A stretch of DNA of 9,026 bases from an uncultured bacterium. Its GTDB lineage: Bacteria; Planctomycetota; UBA1135; UBA2386. The notes beneath the pieces were generated by a model. It did no database searches, was not told the origin of the DNA, and was given only the letters and a program-made list of their open reading frames with translations. The first letter of the stretch is position 1. Every line of letters starts with the position of its first letter. Both the position numbers and the translations under genes were made by a program. This document shows, one piece after another, positions 1 to 7,024 of the stretch. The stretch lies in the NCBI GenBank assembly GCA_938003515.1, contig CALKYL010000274.1, positions 1 through 9,026 of the forward strand, given 5' to 3'.

Positions 1-56
1 ACGGCATAAGAGATATATCAGGGTGACTGGAGTTCAGACGTGTGCTCTTCCGATCT
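1..56 (+). other. Illumina TruSeq index adapter (non-genomic contaminant)
   Basis: Bases 23-56 match the TruSeq index-side read adapter exactly, from GTGACTGGAG to CTTCCGATCT. Bases 1-14 match the end of the P7 primer except for an A in place of C at position 9. Bases 15-22 (ATATCAGG) fall where an 8-base sample index belongs. The 42-56 stretch, read in its several frames, gives the peptides MCSSDL, LFRS and, on the reverse strand, EIGRAHV, which are familiar adapter-derived artefacts. The contig was therefore assembled from an untrimmed read and true sequence starts at about base 57. Confidence 0.98.
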
Positions 57-750
57 CCCGCCCTTCGACTCCGCCTACCTGTTCGCGACGCTCCTGATGT
101 CGCGCGCGGAAGGCCCGGTGATGGTCAACGACCCGCGCGCGCTGCGCGACGAGAACGAGAAGCTGTTCGCGCTCGAGTTCCCCGAGCTGTGTCCGACGAC
201 GCTGGTCAGCCGCAGCGTCGCGGAGCTGCTGGCGTTCCGCGACGAGCTCGGCGGCGAGATGGTCGTCAAGCCGCTGGACGGCGCCGGCGGCCACGGCGTC
301 TTCCACGTCGCCCGCGGCGACCGCAACGCGCGCGCGATCGTCGAGGCGGGCACCCGGCACGGCACGTGCCTCCTGATGGCCCAGCAGTACGTGCCCGCGG
401 TGCGCAAGGGCGACAAGCGCATCCTGATGATCGAAGGCGAACCGCACGGCGCGCTGCTGCGCGTGCCCGCCGACGACGACGCGCGCGCCAACCTCCACGT
501 CGGCGGCCGCGCCGTGCTCTCCGAGCTGACCGACCGCGACCGCGAGATCTGCGCGCGCATCGGGCCGGCGCTGCGCGAGAAGGGCGTCGTCCTCGCCGGC
601 ATCGACGTGCTCGGCGACTACCTGACCGAGATCAACATCACCAGCCCGACGGGCTTCCGCGAGATCGAACGCCTCGGCGGCGGCGCGCTCGAGGAGGCGC
701 TGCTCGACGCCGTCGTGGCGCGGTGCCGGCGCCACGGACCGACACGATGA
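57..750 (+). CDS. gshB: Glutathione synthetase, 5'-truncated (C-terminal 230 residues)
   Basis: GshB is an ATP-grasp ligase that joins glycine to gamma-glutamylcysteine, the second step of glutathione synthesis, in the cytosol. The visible 230 residues begin with PPFDSAYLFAT, which aligns with DPPFDTEFIYAT of E. coli GshB. They continue through RDENEKLF, the nucleotide-binding glycine-rich loop KPLDGAGGHGVF (residues 71-82 of the fragment), MAQQYVPAVRKGDKRILMIEGEP, and the metal- and substrate-binding stretch GIDVLGDYLTEINITSPTGF (181-200). About 85-90 N-terminal residues are missing because the contig starts here; the upstream in-frame ATG at base 40 lies in adapter sequence and is false. 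The stop TGA overlaps the ATG of gloB, so the two genes are probably cotranscribed and translationally coupled. The family call is secure. The true start cannot be seen. Confidence 0.96.
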
Positions 751-1538
751 TCGTCGAGCGCGTCTGGGTCGGGAACCGCCTGCGCAACTACAACTACCTC
801 GTCGCCTGCGCCGAGACGGGCGAGGCGCTGGCCATCGACCCGCTCGACCACCGCCGCTGTCTCGCCGTCGCGCGCGAGCGCGGCCTCGAGATCACGCAGG
901 TGCTGAACACGCACGAGCACCACGACCACACCGGCGGCAACGAGGCCGTGGTCGCGGCGACCGGCGCCACGCTGATCGCGCACCGCGACGCCGGGGACCG
1001 CATCCGCGGCGTCGACCGCGGCGTCGGCTCGGGCGACGTCGTGCGCGTCGGCCGCACGATCGAGCTCGAGTGCCTCGACACGCCCGGACACACGATGTGC
1101 CACGTGTGCCTGCTGGCCCACGCGCCCGAGCCCGCGCTGTTCTCGGGCGACACGCTGTTCCACGCCGGGGCCGGCAACTGCCACAACGGCGGCGACCCGG
1201 AGCGGCTCTACGAGACCTTCACGCAGGAGCTCGCCCGCATCGACGAGGCCGCGAAGCTCTACCCGGGCCACGACTACCTCGCCAACAACCTGCGCTTCAC
1301 GCTCGACCGCGAACCCGACAACGCCGCGGCCGCGGAGCTGCTCGCCGCCGTCGACGGCCGCGACGGCACGGGCGCGCCGGTGACGACGCTCGGCCTGGAG
1401 AAGGCGATCAACACGTTCTTCCGCCTGCGTGAGCCCGGCGTGATCGACGCGCTGCGCGAGGCCTTCGACGACCTGCCGGCCGACCCGGACGAGAAGACCG
1501 TGTTCCTGCGGCTGCGCGAGCTGAGGAACCGCTGGTAG
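747..1538 (+). CDS. gloB: Hydroxyacylglutathione hydrolase (glyoxalase II)
   Basis: This metallo-beta-lactamase-fold enzyme hydrolyses S-D-lactoylglutathione to D-lactate and glutathione, the second step of methylglyoxal detoxification. The 263-residue product has the dinuclear metal site in order: THEHHDH (H56, H58, D60, H61), GHT (H115), the bridging aspartate in SGDTLF (D135), and GHDY (H175). Downstream, EKAINTFFRL and the terminal FLRLRELRNRW fit the HAGH C-terminal domain that binds glutathione. The length is normal for the family. The start is fixed by the ATGA overlap with the gshB stop, and no separate Shine-Dalgarno sequence is visible, which suggests translational coupling. Pairing with gshB couples glutathione supply with glutathione-dependent detoxification. 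No glyoxalase I gene is present in the window. Longer readings of this frame back to base 42 are out of frame with gshB and start in adapter. Confidence 0.95.
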   Translation: MIVERVWVGNRLRNYNYLVACAETGEALAIDPLDHRRCLAVARERGLEITQVLNTHEHHDHTGGNEAVVAATGATLIAHRDAGDRIRGVDRGVGSGDVVRVGRTIELECLDTPGHTMCHVCLLAHAPEPALFSGDTLFHAGAGNCHNGGDPERLYETFTQELARIDEAAKLYPGHDYLANNLRFTLDREPDNAAAAELLAAVDGRDGTGAPVTTLGLEKAINTFFRLREPGVIDALREAFDDLPADPDEKTVFLRLRELRNRW

Positions 1539-1547
1539 CGGTCTTGG

Positions 1548-2429
1548 TCAGCGATCGCTGTCCGTCTTGGGCCGTGCGGGAAGCGGGATGCGCTCCTCCT
1601 CGTCGCCCGGCACGACCGGGAAGCGCCGCGCCTCCCAGTCCTCCTTCGCCTGCTGGATGCGCTCCCGGCTCGACGAGACGAAGTTCCACCAGACGTGTCG
1701 CCTGGTCGCGAACGCCGCGCCGCCGAGCAGCATCGCGCGGCCCCTGCCGGCCAGCTTCGCGGCGTGCCCGGGGGCGAGCACGTAGAGCGTGAAGTTGCGC
1801 AGCGGCTCCCCGTCCAGCGTGACCTCGCCTTCGGTGGCGAGCACCGCGCGTTCGTCGGCGTCGGCGTCGATCGGCACGGCGCCGCCCGTCAGCACGACGT
1901 CGGCGTAGATCGTCGGGCTGTGCTGCGGCGTGCCGGCGGTCGCGCCCCACAGCGTACCCATCAGCACGCGTGCCGCGGCGCCTTCGCCCTCGACCAGCGG
2001 CAGCCGGTCCGCGCCGACGTGGTCGAAGGCGGGATCGATCTCCTCCTTGCCGTCCGGCAGCGCGAGCCAGGTCTGCATGCCGTAGAGCCGCGCGCCCCTG
2101 TCGCGCTCCTCCTGCGGCGAGCGCTCGCTGTGCACGATGCCGCGGCCGGCCGTCATCAGATTGACCGCGCCGGGCCGGATGACCGCGCTCGAGCCGAGGC
2201 TGTCGCGGTGGTGGATCGCCCCCTCGAACAGGTAGGTGACGGTGGCGAGCTGGATGTGCGGGTGCGGCCGCACGTCCATGCCCCTGCCCGGCTGCATCTG
2301 CGCGGGGCCGAATTCGTCGACGAACACGAACGGCCCGACCATCGTGCGGGGCCGCGACGGCAGCACGCGACGGACCTCGAAGTCGCCGAGGTCGTGCACC
2401 GTAGGGGTGATCTCGTGCACGCCGTGCAT
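1548..2429 (-). CDS. Pirin family protein (bicupin)
   Basis: Pirins are iron-binding bicupins; some bacterial members have quercetin 2,3-dioxygenase activity and others bind metabolic enzymes or regulators. The 293-residue product has the pirin signature RPHPHIQLATVTYLFEG followed by HHRDSLGS, and AGRGIVHSER. The four metal ligands expected from human pirin (His, His, His, Glu) are present as H56, H58, H100 and E102, so an intact iron site is likely. The second cupin half includes GTPQHSPTIYADV and a C-terminal WWNFVSSSRERIQQAKEDW helix region. The start ATG shares its A with the last base of the upstream bolA stop (TGATG), so the two genes form a coupled operon. The 3' end faces gloB with 9 bp between stop codons. 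The family is certain; the substrate or partner cannot be read from sequence. Confidence 0.93.
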   Translation of the reverse strand: MHGVHEITPTVHDLGDFEVRRVLPSRPRTMVGPFVFVDEFGPAQMQPGRGMDVRPHPHIQLATVTYLFEGAIHHRDSLGSSAVIRPGAVNLMTAGRGIVHSERSPQEERDRGARLYGMQTWLALPDGKEEIDPAFDHVGADRLPLVEGEGAAARVLMGTLWGATAGTPQHSPTIYADVVLTGGAVPIDADADERAVLATEGEVTLDGEPLRNFTLYVLAPGHAAKLAGRGRAMLLGGAAFATRRHVWWNFVSSSRERIQQAKEDWEARRFPVVPGDEEERIPLPARPKTDSDR

Positions 2430-2716
2430 CACGCCTCTCCCGGGGCGGACGCCCGGATCTGCAGCGCGTGCACGCGCTCCGTCATCAGCTCGCCCAGCAC
2501 CTCGTAGATGCGTCGTTGCCGCTGGACCCGGCTGAGGCCGGCGAAGGCCGGGCTCTCGATCACGAGCGAGAAGTGGCTCTCCCCGGAGCCGTCGTGGCCG
2601 GCGTGGCCGGCGTGCTGGTCGCTGTCGTCGCGGAGCGCGAGCCGGGTCGGCGCCAGCGCGTGCCGCAGGCGGCGGGTGATCTCGGCGGCCACCGGGCCGG
2701 TCGCTTCGTCGGGCAT
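2429..2716 (-). CDS. bolA: BolA family protein (BolA1 type)
   Basis: BolA proteins are small class II KH-like-fold proteins. They partner monothiol glutaredoxins around a [2Fe-2S] cluster, and some act as transcription regulators. The 95-residue product contains DDSDQHAGHAGHDG (residues 30-43), SHFSLVIESPAFAGLSRVQRQRRIYEVLGEL (47-77) and VHALQI (82-87, with the near-invariant histidine H83). The HAGHAG stretch is typical of the BolA1 group. I chose the ATG at 2716 because conserved sequence begins soon after it and a TATACA element lies just upstream; an earlier in-frame start would add about 26 non-conserved residues. It is the first gene of an operon with the pirin gene, overlapping it by one base. 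Whether it uses the Grx4 homologue encoded further right is inference. Confidence 0.92.
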   Translation of the reverse strand: MPDEATGPVAAEITRRLRHALAPTRLALRDDSDQHAGHAGHDGSGESHFSLVIESPAFAGLSRVQRQRRIYEVLGELMTERVHALQIRASAPGEA

Positions 2717-2722
2717 GGCCCC

Positions 2723-2728
2723 TGTATA
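2723..2728 (-). promoter_or_regulatory. Candidate -10 element for bolA-pirin
   Basis: On the minus strand the sequence reads TATACA, a 4-of-6 match to TATAAT and one of the few A/T-rich hexamers in this region. It ends 6 bases before the bolA ATG, so a start site at the usual distance would fall at or next to the ATG and give a leaderless mRNA. No good -35 hexamer is visible at 16-18 bp. This is only a candidate. Confidence 0.35.
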
Positions 2729-2934
2729 GGGCACACGGCACGCTGCGCCGACCGGCCTCCGCGCCGCTCCTGCACGGGTCGCGCGGCTCCGCACGTCCTC
2801 ACGGCGCCGACGGGATCTCGTCGTCCCGCGTCGGTCCCCGGACGTCGGGGCGCCGCACGGGTTCCGCGGCGCGGGCGCGGTTGGCGGGCCGCATCCGGAT
2901 GCGGCTCGGGCACGCCGTTCGCTGGGTGCGCGCC

Positions 2935-4170
2935 ATGTTCCCCCGCCGATGCCTGGTCGCCATGCCGCTTGGGCTCTTCACACTGTTCGGCTCCGCTGCG
3001 CTCGCGGTCGCGCAGACCACCCTGCTCGTCGGGCCGTCCGGCCTGCCGCAGATCCGGGACGCGATCGCGCTCGCCGCGCCCGGCGACGTGGTCGTCGTCG
3101 AGCCGGGGACCTACGCCCACTTCGAGCTCACGATCGGGGTCACGATCCGCGCGCTGCAGCCGGGCACGGTGCAGGTCGCGTTCGATCCGGCGCAGATCCC
3201 TCCGGGGTGCAACAACAGCCTCGCGTGCCTCGTCGGCCAGGGACCGACCAGGCTGACGCTGCCACCCGGCCAGCTCGCCTACCTCGAAGGTCTCGACTTC
3301 GCCGGCAACCAGTTCCAGCTGCCGTTCCCGGGCCAGATCGCGTTCCACCGGGTCGACGTCACCGGCGGCACCGTCGTCGCCGAGAACTGCACGTTCGCGA
3401 CCGCCGGGTCGGCTCCGCTATTCGCACGCGACACGACGCTGGTGCTGCTGGGCTGCTCGCTGACGGCGACCGGCACGTCGAGCCTCACCATGCCGGGGCT
3501 GCACGCGAGCCGTTCGATCGTGCACGCGATCGACTCGACGTTCACCGGCAGCCAGTTCCTGTTCGGCGTGACGCTCGGCAACCCCGGCATCCTGCTGGGG
3601 GGCAGCGAACTGCACGGCAGCGGACTGACGCTGACCGGACAGCAGACCGGCCCCGCGGGCGGCGGACCCGCGCTCGTGCTGGACCCGCTGCTCGGCTCGG
3701 AGTCGCGCGCGTGGCTGGAGGGTTCGCAGCTGATCGCGGGCACCGGCGCGTGCGCCGTGGAGGCCCCGGGGCAGCAGGTCTCGCTCGCCGACTGCACGCT
3801 GACCCAGGCCGCGACCTGCCCTGTGCCGGCGCCCGCTTCACTGCTCGGCGTCGCGCAGCCACAGCCGCTGCAGCTCGGCGCGACGTTCACCCTCGCCTAC
3901 CGCACCGAACCCAACGGCTTCGTCGTCGTGTTCGCCTCGCCGTCGCTCGCGCCGCTCGCGCTGCCGATCTTCGAACAGCCGCTGCTGCTCGACGCCACCG
4001 CCGCGCTGGCCGCCGGGCTCGTGCTCGCGGACGCGAACGGCGCCGCCAACGCGTCGTGGCCGATCCCCGCCGCGCCGCAGCTCGTCGACACCGCGTTCTG
4101 GTTCCAGGGCATCTCCGGTCTCGCTCTTCCGCTGCAGCTCAGCCCGGTGGCGGGCGGGCGGCTGCGTTAG
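2935..4170 (+). CDS. Secreted beta-helix-like protein with C-terminal module
   Basis: A 411-residue exported protein of unknown function. The start ATG at 2935 gives a clear Sec signal peptide: MFPRR, a hydrophobic core at about residues 7-25, and likely cleavage after AVA at position 26. An upstream TTG at 2881 would bury this signal. Residues 42-84 (DAIALAAPGDVVVVEPGTY, then VTIRALQPGTVQV) resemble the first coils of right-handed parallel beta-helix, pectin-lyase-like proteins. Short repeats follow with the pattern of buried small or polar residues expected of such coils (ENCTFATAG, LLGCSLTATG, AIDSTFTGS, LADCTLTQA) up to about residue 295. Residues 303-411 form a separate C-terminal region (LGATFTLAYRTEPNGF, LPIFEQPLLLD, ASWPIPAAPQLV) whose layout matches the end of the next gene's product. 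No catalytic residues can be assigned. It may be a cell-surface or carbohydrate-binding protein. Confidence 0.8.
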   Translation: MFPRRCLVAMPLGLFTLFGSAALAVAQTTLLVGPSGLPQIRDAIALAAPGDVVVVEPGTYAHFELTIGVTIRALQPGTVQVAFDPAQIPPGCNNSLACLVGQGPTRLTLPPGQLAYLEGLDFAGNQFQLPFPGQIAFHRVDVTGGTVVAENCTFATAGSAPLFARDTTLVLLGCSLTATGTSSLTMPGLHASRSIVHAIDSTFTGSQFLFGVTLGNPGILLGGSELHGSGLTLTGQQTGPAGGGPALVLDPLLGSESRAWLEGSQLIAGTGACAVEAPGQQVSLADCTLTQAATCPVPAPASLLGVAQPQPLQLGATFTLAYRTEPNGFVVVFASPSLAPLALPIFEQPLLLDATAALAAGLVLADANGAANASWPIPAAPQLVDTAFWFQGISGLALPLQLSPVAGGRLR

Positions 4171-4375
4171 GGACTGCCGCGCCCCGGTCGCCCACGCGCT
4201 CCGGTCGTACACGGTCGGGACGCGGTCGCGGCTGCGCGCCGCGCCTGTGCGAAGGGGATCGCCCGACGGGCGCCGTGGGTCGCGCGCGGTCCGGTGCCGG
4301 CCGCACGCGCTGCCCTCGGCGCCCCCCGGCCGCGATTCCGCGTCACGCGCGCGGCGATTTCGCATCGACCCCGGC

Positions 4376-4379
4376 GGAG
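4376..4379 (+). promoter_or_regulatory. Ribosome binding site for the repeat protein
   Basis: GGAG lies 7 bases before the ATG at 4387 and supports that start over the upstream in-frame ATG or GTG-type starts, which would add an Arg- and Pro-rich stretch ahead of the signal peptide. Confidence 0.6.
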
Positions 4380-4386
4380 CCCAGCG

Positions 4387-6876
4387 ATGACGAGATCTCC
4401 CACCCGTTCCTTGATTCCGACGTGCCCCGCCCTCGCGGCCCTCCTGCTGGCTGCCGCGCCAGCCTCGCAATGCGAACCGCAGTGGCAGGCCGGGGACCCG
4501 ATCTCCACGCCGTTCGGCACGGTCCTGGCGACGACGCTGTGGGATCCGGACGGGTCGGGGCCCCAGCCGCTCTCGCTGGTCGTCGCCGGTCGGTTCGACC
4601 TCGCGACGTCCACCGATGCCTCGGTGGCGATCTTCGACGGCAGCCAATGGTCGGTGCTGCCGAACCCGTTGGGCACGGTCACCGCCCTCGGCGTGTTCCA
4701 GGGCCAGCTGGTCGCGGCCGCCGCCACCGCTGTGCGGCTGTGGAACGGCTCGGCATGGCAGCTGATCGGCACCGTGAGCGCGAACGGCGTGGTCCCGGAA
4801 GTCGAGGCCATCACGGTCCACCAGGGCGACCTCTACATCGGGGGACGGTTCGACGTCGTCGCCGGCGCGCCGGCGACGAACATCGCACGCTGGAACGGCA
4901 CGTCGTGGTCGGGCCTCGGCAGCGGCGTCACCGGCACGGTGCACGCGCTCGCGAGCCATACGTGGCAGCTGAACCCAGGCCTCTACGTCGGCGGTGAGTT
5001 CACGACCGCCGGCGGCAGCCCCGCGAGCAACCTGGCGGTGTGGAACGGCAGCAGCTGGGCGCAGGCGGCACCGGTCAACGGTCCCGTGCTGGCGCTGGGC
5101 ACACGCCTCGGCACGTCGGCGAGCAACTCGTACCTGTTCGTCGCGGGCGCATTCACGAGCGTCGCGGGGACCCCGGTCGCGAACGTGGCGCGCTTCCACG
5201 CCGCCACGAACACGTGGGTGGCGCTCGGCTCGAACCTGCCGCCCGCGACCGGGCTGAGAGTGCGCAGCACGGGGCTGAACTCCTACGAAGTCGCGGCGAA
5301 CACGTCGTCCACGGTCTGGCGCTGGGGCACGTCGTCGTGGAACCAGCTCAGCGTCGCGACCGGGCCCGCCGGCATCGAGGGCCTCGTCTGGTACGCCGGC
5401 CGGTACACGATCGGAAAGCCCGACGGCTGCTGGGCGTTCGACGGGACCTACTGGCTGCGTGTGCACGGCCAGGGCCTCGACGGGCCCGTCTTCGCCGTGG
5501 CCGCGGCCGGGACCGACGTCGTCATCGGCGGCGCCTTCCGCTCGATCTCCGGGGTGCCGATGCTCGGCGTCGCCCGCGGCAGCGCGAACGCCTGGGCCCC
5601 GCTCGGCAGCGGCGTGCTCGGCAGCAACGGCATCGTCCGGGCGCTGCTTCGCCTGCCCAACGGCGACGTCATCGCCGGCGGCTCGTTCACGACGGCGACC
5701 GGCGCGGCCGCCGACCACGTGGCCAGGTGGGACGGCACTGCGTGGCAGCCGATGGGCGGCGGCGTCAACGGGACCGTGGAGGCGCTCGCGCTGCTGCCGA
5801 ACGGCGACGTCGTCGCCGGTGGGTTGTTCACGTTCGCCGGCGCGACTCCTGCAGCCAATATCGCGCGCTGGAACGGCACCTACTGGTCCGACTTCGACGG
5901 CGGCGTCGACGATCGGGTCCTTGCGATCGCCGTCCGGCCCGATGGCGGCCTCGCCGTCGCCGGCTGGTTCACGCACGCCGGCAGCGCCGCGACTCCGGCC
6001 GCCCGCATCGCGCAATGGAACGGCGTCGCCTGGTCGCAGATCGGCGGCGGCCTGACGGGCGGCTCGGTGAACGCCATGACCTGGCGCGACAACGCCGAAC
6101 TGCTCCTCGCCGGCCTGTTCTCACCGGCAGGCGGTTCGCAGATGACGCTCGCACGGTGGATCGGCGACGGCACCTGGTACGGCCTGCCGTCCGCCGGTTC
6201 GCAGGTAGCCGGGATCGCGCAGACCCTGACCTTCCTGCCGAACGGCGACCTCGTCGTCGGCGGGGACCTCGTCGTCTCCACCCCGACCGGCAGCGGTTTC
6301 GACGGGCTCGCGCGGCGGCGCGGCGCCTCCTGGCAGCCGCTGAACGTCGACGGCATCGTGCGGCACGCAGTCCTCTCCGCGAACGGCGACCTCGTCGCCG
6401 GCGGGCACTTCACGACCGTCGGACCGCTGACGTCGGCGTACGTGGCGCGCCTCGCGGTCAGCTGCCCGGCGACCGCGGTGCCCTTCGGCGCGGGCTGCGC
6501 CGGCAGCAACGGCCCGACCGCCCTGGCCGCGACGGCGCTGCCGTGGATCGGCGCCGTCTGCCGAGCGCGAGCGTCGGGTATGCCGCAGAACGCCTTCGCG
6601 CTCGCGGTCTGGGGCTTCGGCACGCTGTCGCTGCCGCTCGCCGCCGTCCTGCCGCAAGCGGGGCCGGGATGCTCGCTGCTGGTGACCCCCGACGTGCTCG
6701 ACCCGTTGCTGCCGAGCGCCGGCATCGCCGACAGCCAGGTGGCGCTGCCGGCGACGATCACGCTCGCCGGGCAGACGTTCCATCATCAGGTCGTCGCGCT
6801 CGAGTTCGACGCGGCGCTGTCGCTGGTCTCGGTGGCGGGCACCAACGCGCTCACGCTGACGGTCGGCGCGCTGTAG
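4387..6876 (+). CDS. Secreted 14-repeat beta-propeller-like protein with C-terminal module
   Basis: An 829-residue exported protein of unknown function. Residues 1-27 form a signal peptide (TRSPTRS, hydrophobic PALAALLLAAAPAS); there is no lipobox at the following cysteine. Residues from about 60 to 690 contain about 14 units of roughly 45-50 residues. Each has a beta strand, a GG/AG-x-F core (VAGRF, IGGRF, VGGEF, VAGAF, IGGAF, AGGSF, AGGLF, AGGHF), then A-R-W-N-G-x-x-W. This resembles delta-60 and kelch-like propeller repeats. Fourteen units would fit two seven-bladed propellers. Units 9, 10, 13 and 14 share a PNGD/ANGD turn (N425, N472, N619, N666) that the first seven lack. Residues 691-829 form a C-terminal module (LPWIGAVCRARASGMPQNAF, GPGCSLLVTPDVL, TNALTLTVGAL) of a type I associate with secreted planctomycete proteins. 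Likely a surface or extracellular binding protein; no enzyme motif is seen. Confidence 0.85.
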   Translation: MTRSPTRSLIPTCPALAALLLAAAPASQCEPQWQAGDPISTPFGTVLATTLWDPDGSGPQPLSLVVAGRFDLATSTDASVAIFDGSQWSVLPNPLGTVTALGVFQGQLVAAAATAVRLWNGSAWQLIGTVSANGVVPEVEAITVHQGDLYIGGRFDVVAGAPATNIARWNGTSWSGLGSGVTGTVHALASHTWQLNPGLYVGGEFTTAGGSPASNLAVWNGSSWAQAAPVNGPVLALGTRLGTSASNSYLFVAGAFTSVAGTPVANVARFHAATNTWVALGSNLPPATGLRVRSTGLNSYEVAANTSSTVWRWGTSSWNQLSVATGPAGIEGLVWYAGRYTIGKPDGCWAFDGTYWLRVHGQGLDGPVFAVAAAGTDVVIGGAFRSISGVPMLGVARGSANAWAPLGSGVLGSNGIVRALLRLPNGDVIAGGSFTTATGAAADHVARWDGTAWQPMGGGVNGTVEALALLPNGDVVAGGLFTFAGATPAANIARWNGTYWSDFDGGVDDRVLAIAVRPDGGLAVAGWFTHAGSAATPAARIAQWNGVAWSQIGGGLTGGSVNAMTWRDNAELLLAGLFSPAGGSQMTLARWIGDGTWYGLPSAGSQVAGIAQTLTFLPNGDLVVGGDLVVSTPTGSGFDGLARRRGASWQPLNVDGIVRHAVLSANGDLVAGGHFTTVGPLTSAYVARLAVSCPATAVPFGAGCAGSNGPTALAATALPWIGAVCRARASGMPQNAFALAVWGFGTLSLPLAAVLPQAGPGCSLLVTPDVLDPLLPSAGIADSQVALPATITLAGQTFHHQVVALEFDAALSLVSVAGTNALTLTVGAL

Positions 6877-6882
6877 TCGGGC

Positions 6883-6901
6883 CGGGCCCTGCCGCGGCCC
6901 G
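6883..6901 (+). terminator. Weak hairpin after the repeat protein
   Basis: CGGGCC (6883-6888) and GGCCCG (6896-6901) form a 6-bp all-G/C stem with a 7-base loop, starting 6 bases after the stop codon. No T tract follows, so intrinsic termination is doubtful. In DNA this G+C-rich such a stem can arise by chance. Confidence 0.22.
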
Positions 6902-6973
6902 CGCGACCCGGCGGCAGCGGCCGTGCAGCCGACGCGGAGGATCCGCACCCGAGGGCTGCGAACGCCGCGCGGC

Positions 6974-7002
6974 TTGCGCGTCGTAGCGCCGCAGCCTAGG
7001 TT
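6974..7002 (+). promoter_or_regulatory. Candidate promoter for ibaG-like bolA
   Basis: TTGCGC (6974-6979) and TAGGTT (6997-7002) are separated by exactly 17 bases. Each hexamer matches the sigma-70 consensus at 3 of 6 positions. TAGGTT resembles the TAGRRT-type -10 elements seen in other high-G+C bacteria. The predicted start site, near 7009, leaves a leader of about 16 bases. The same CTAGGTTG octamer occurs before the transporter gene, which strengthens the call. Confidence 0.45.
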
Positions 7003-7024
7003 GCCGGGACCACCGGACGACGCC

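Noticed and set aside
34..735. 233-residue minus-strand frame antisense to gshB, ending EIGRAHV
   Set aside because: Its end is adapter sequence and the rest is the shadow of gshB codons in Arg/Val/Ala-rich composition; it has no family resemblance.
42..746. N-terminal extension of the gloB frame beginning MLFRS
   Set aside because: It starts in adapter and runs out of frame through gshB; true GloB begins at the ATGA overlap at 747.
2836..2850. Small inverted repeat CCCCG-GACGT-CGGGG between bolA and the beta-helix gene
   Set aside because: A 5-bp G/C stem is expected by chance in this composition and no promoter element accompanies it.
2881..2934. TTG start giving an 18-residue N-terminal extension of the beta-helix protein
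   Set aside because: It would place charged residues ahead of the signal peptide; the ATG at 2935 gives a standard signal sequence.
4447..4473. Possible lipoprotein signal at the cysteine near residue 29 of the repeat protein
   Set aside because: The residues before the cysteine (ASQ) do not fit a lipobox, which needs a small residue at position -1.
2949..4997. 682-residue plus-strand frame overlapping both secreted genes
   Set aside because: It is a frame shadow rich in Arg and Ala, crosses the gene boundary and has no signal peptide or domain.
3838..6015. 725-residue minus-strand frame across both secreted-protein genes
   Set aside because: A long open frame is expected opposite G/C-rich third positions; the product is Arg/Asp/Gly-rich without motifs, while the plus strand encodes clear signal peptides and repeats.
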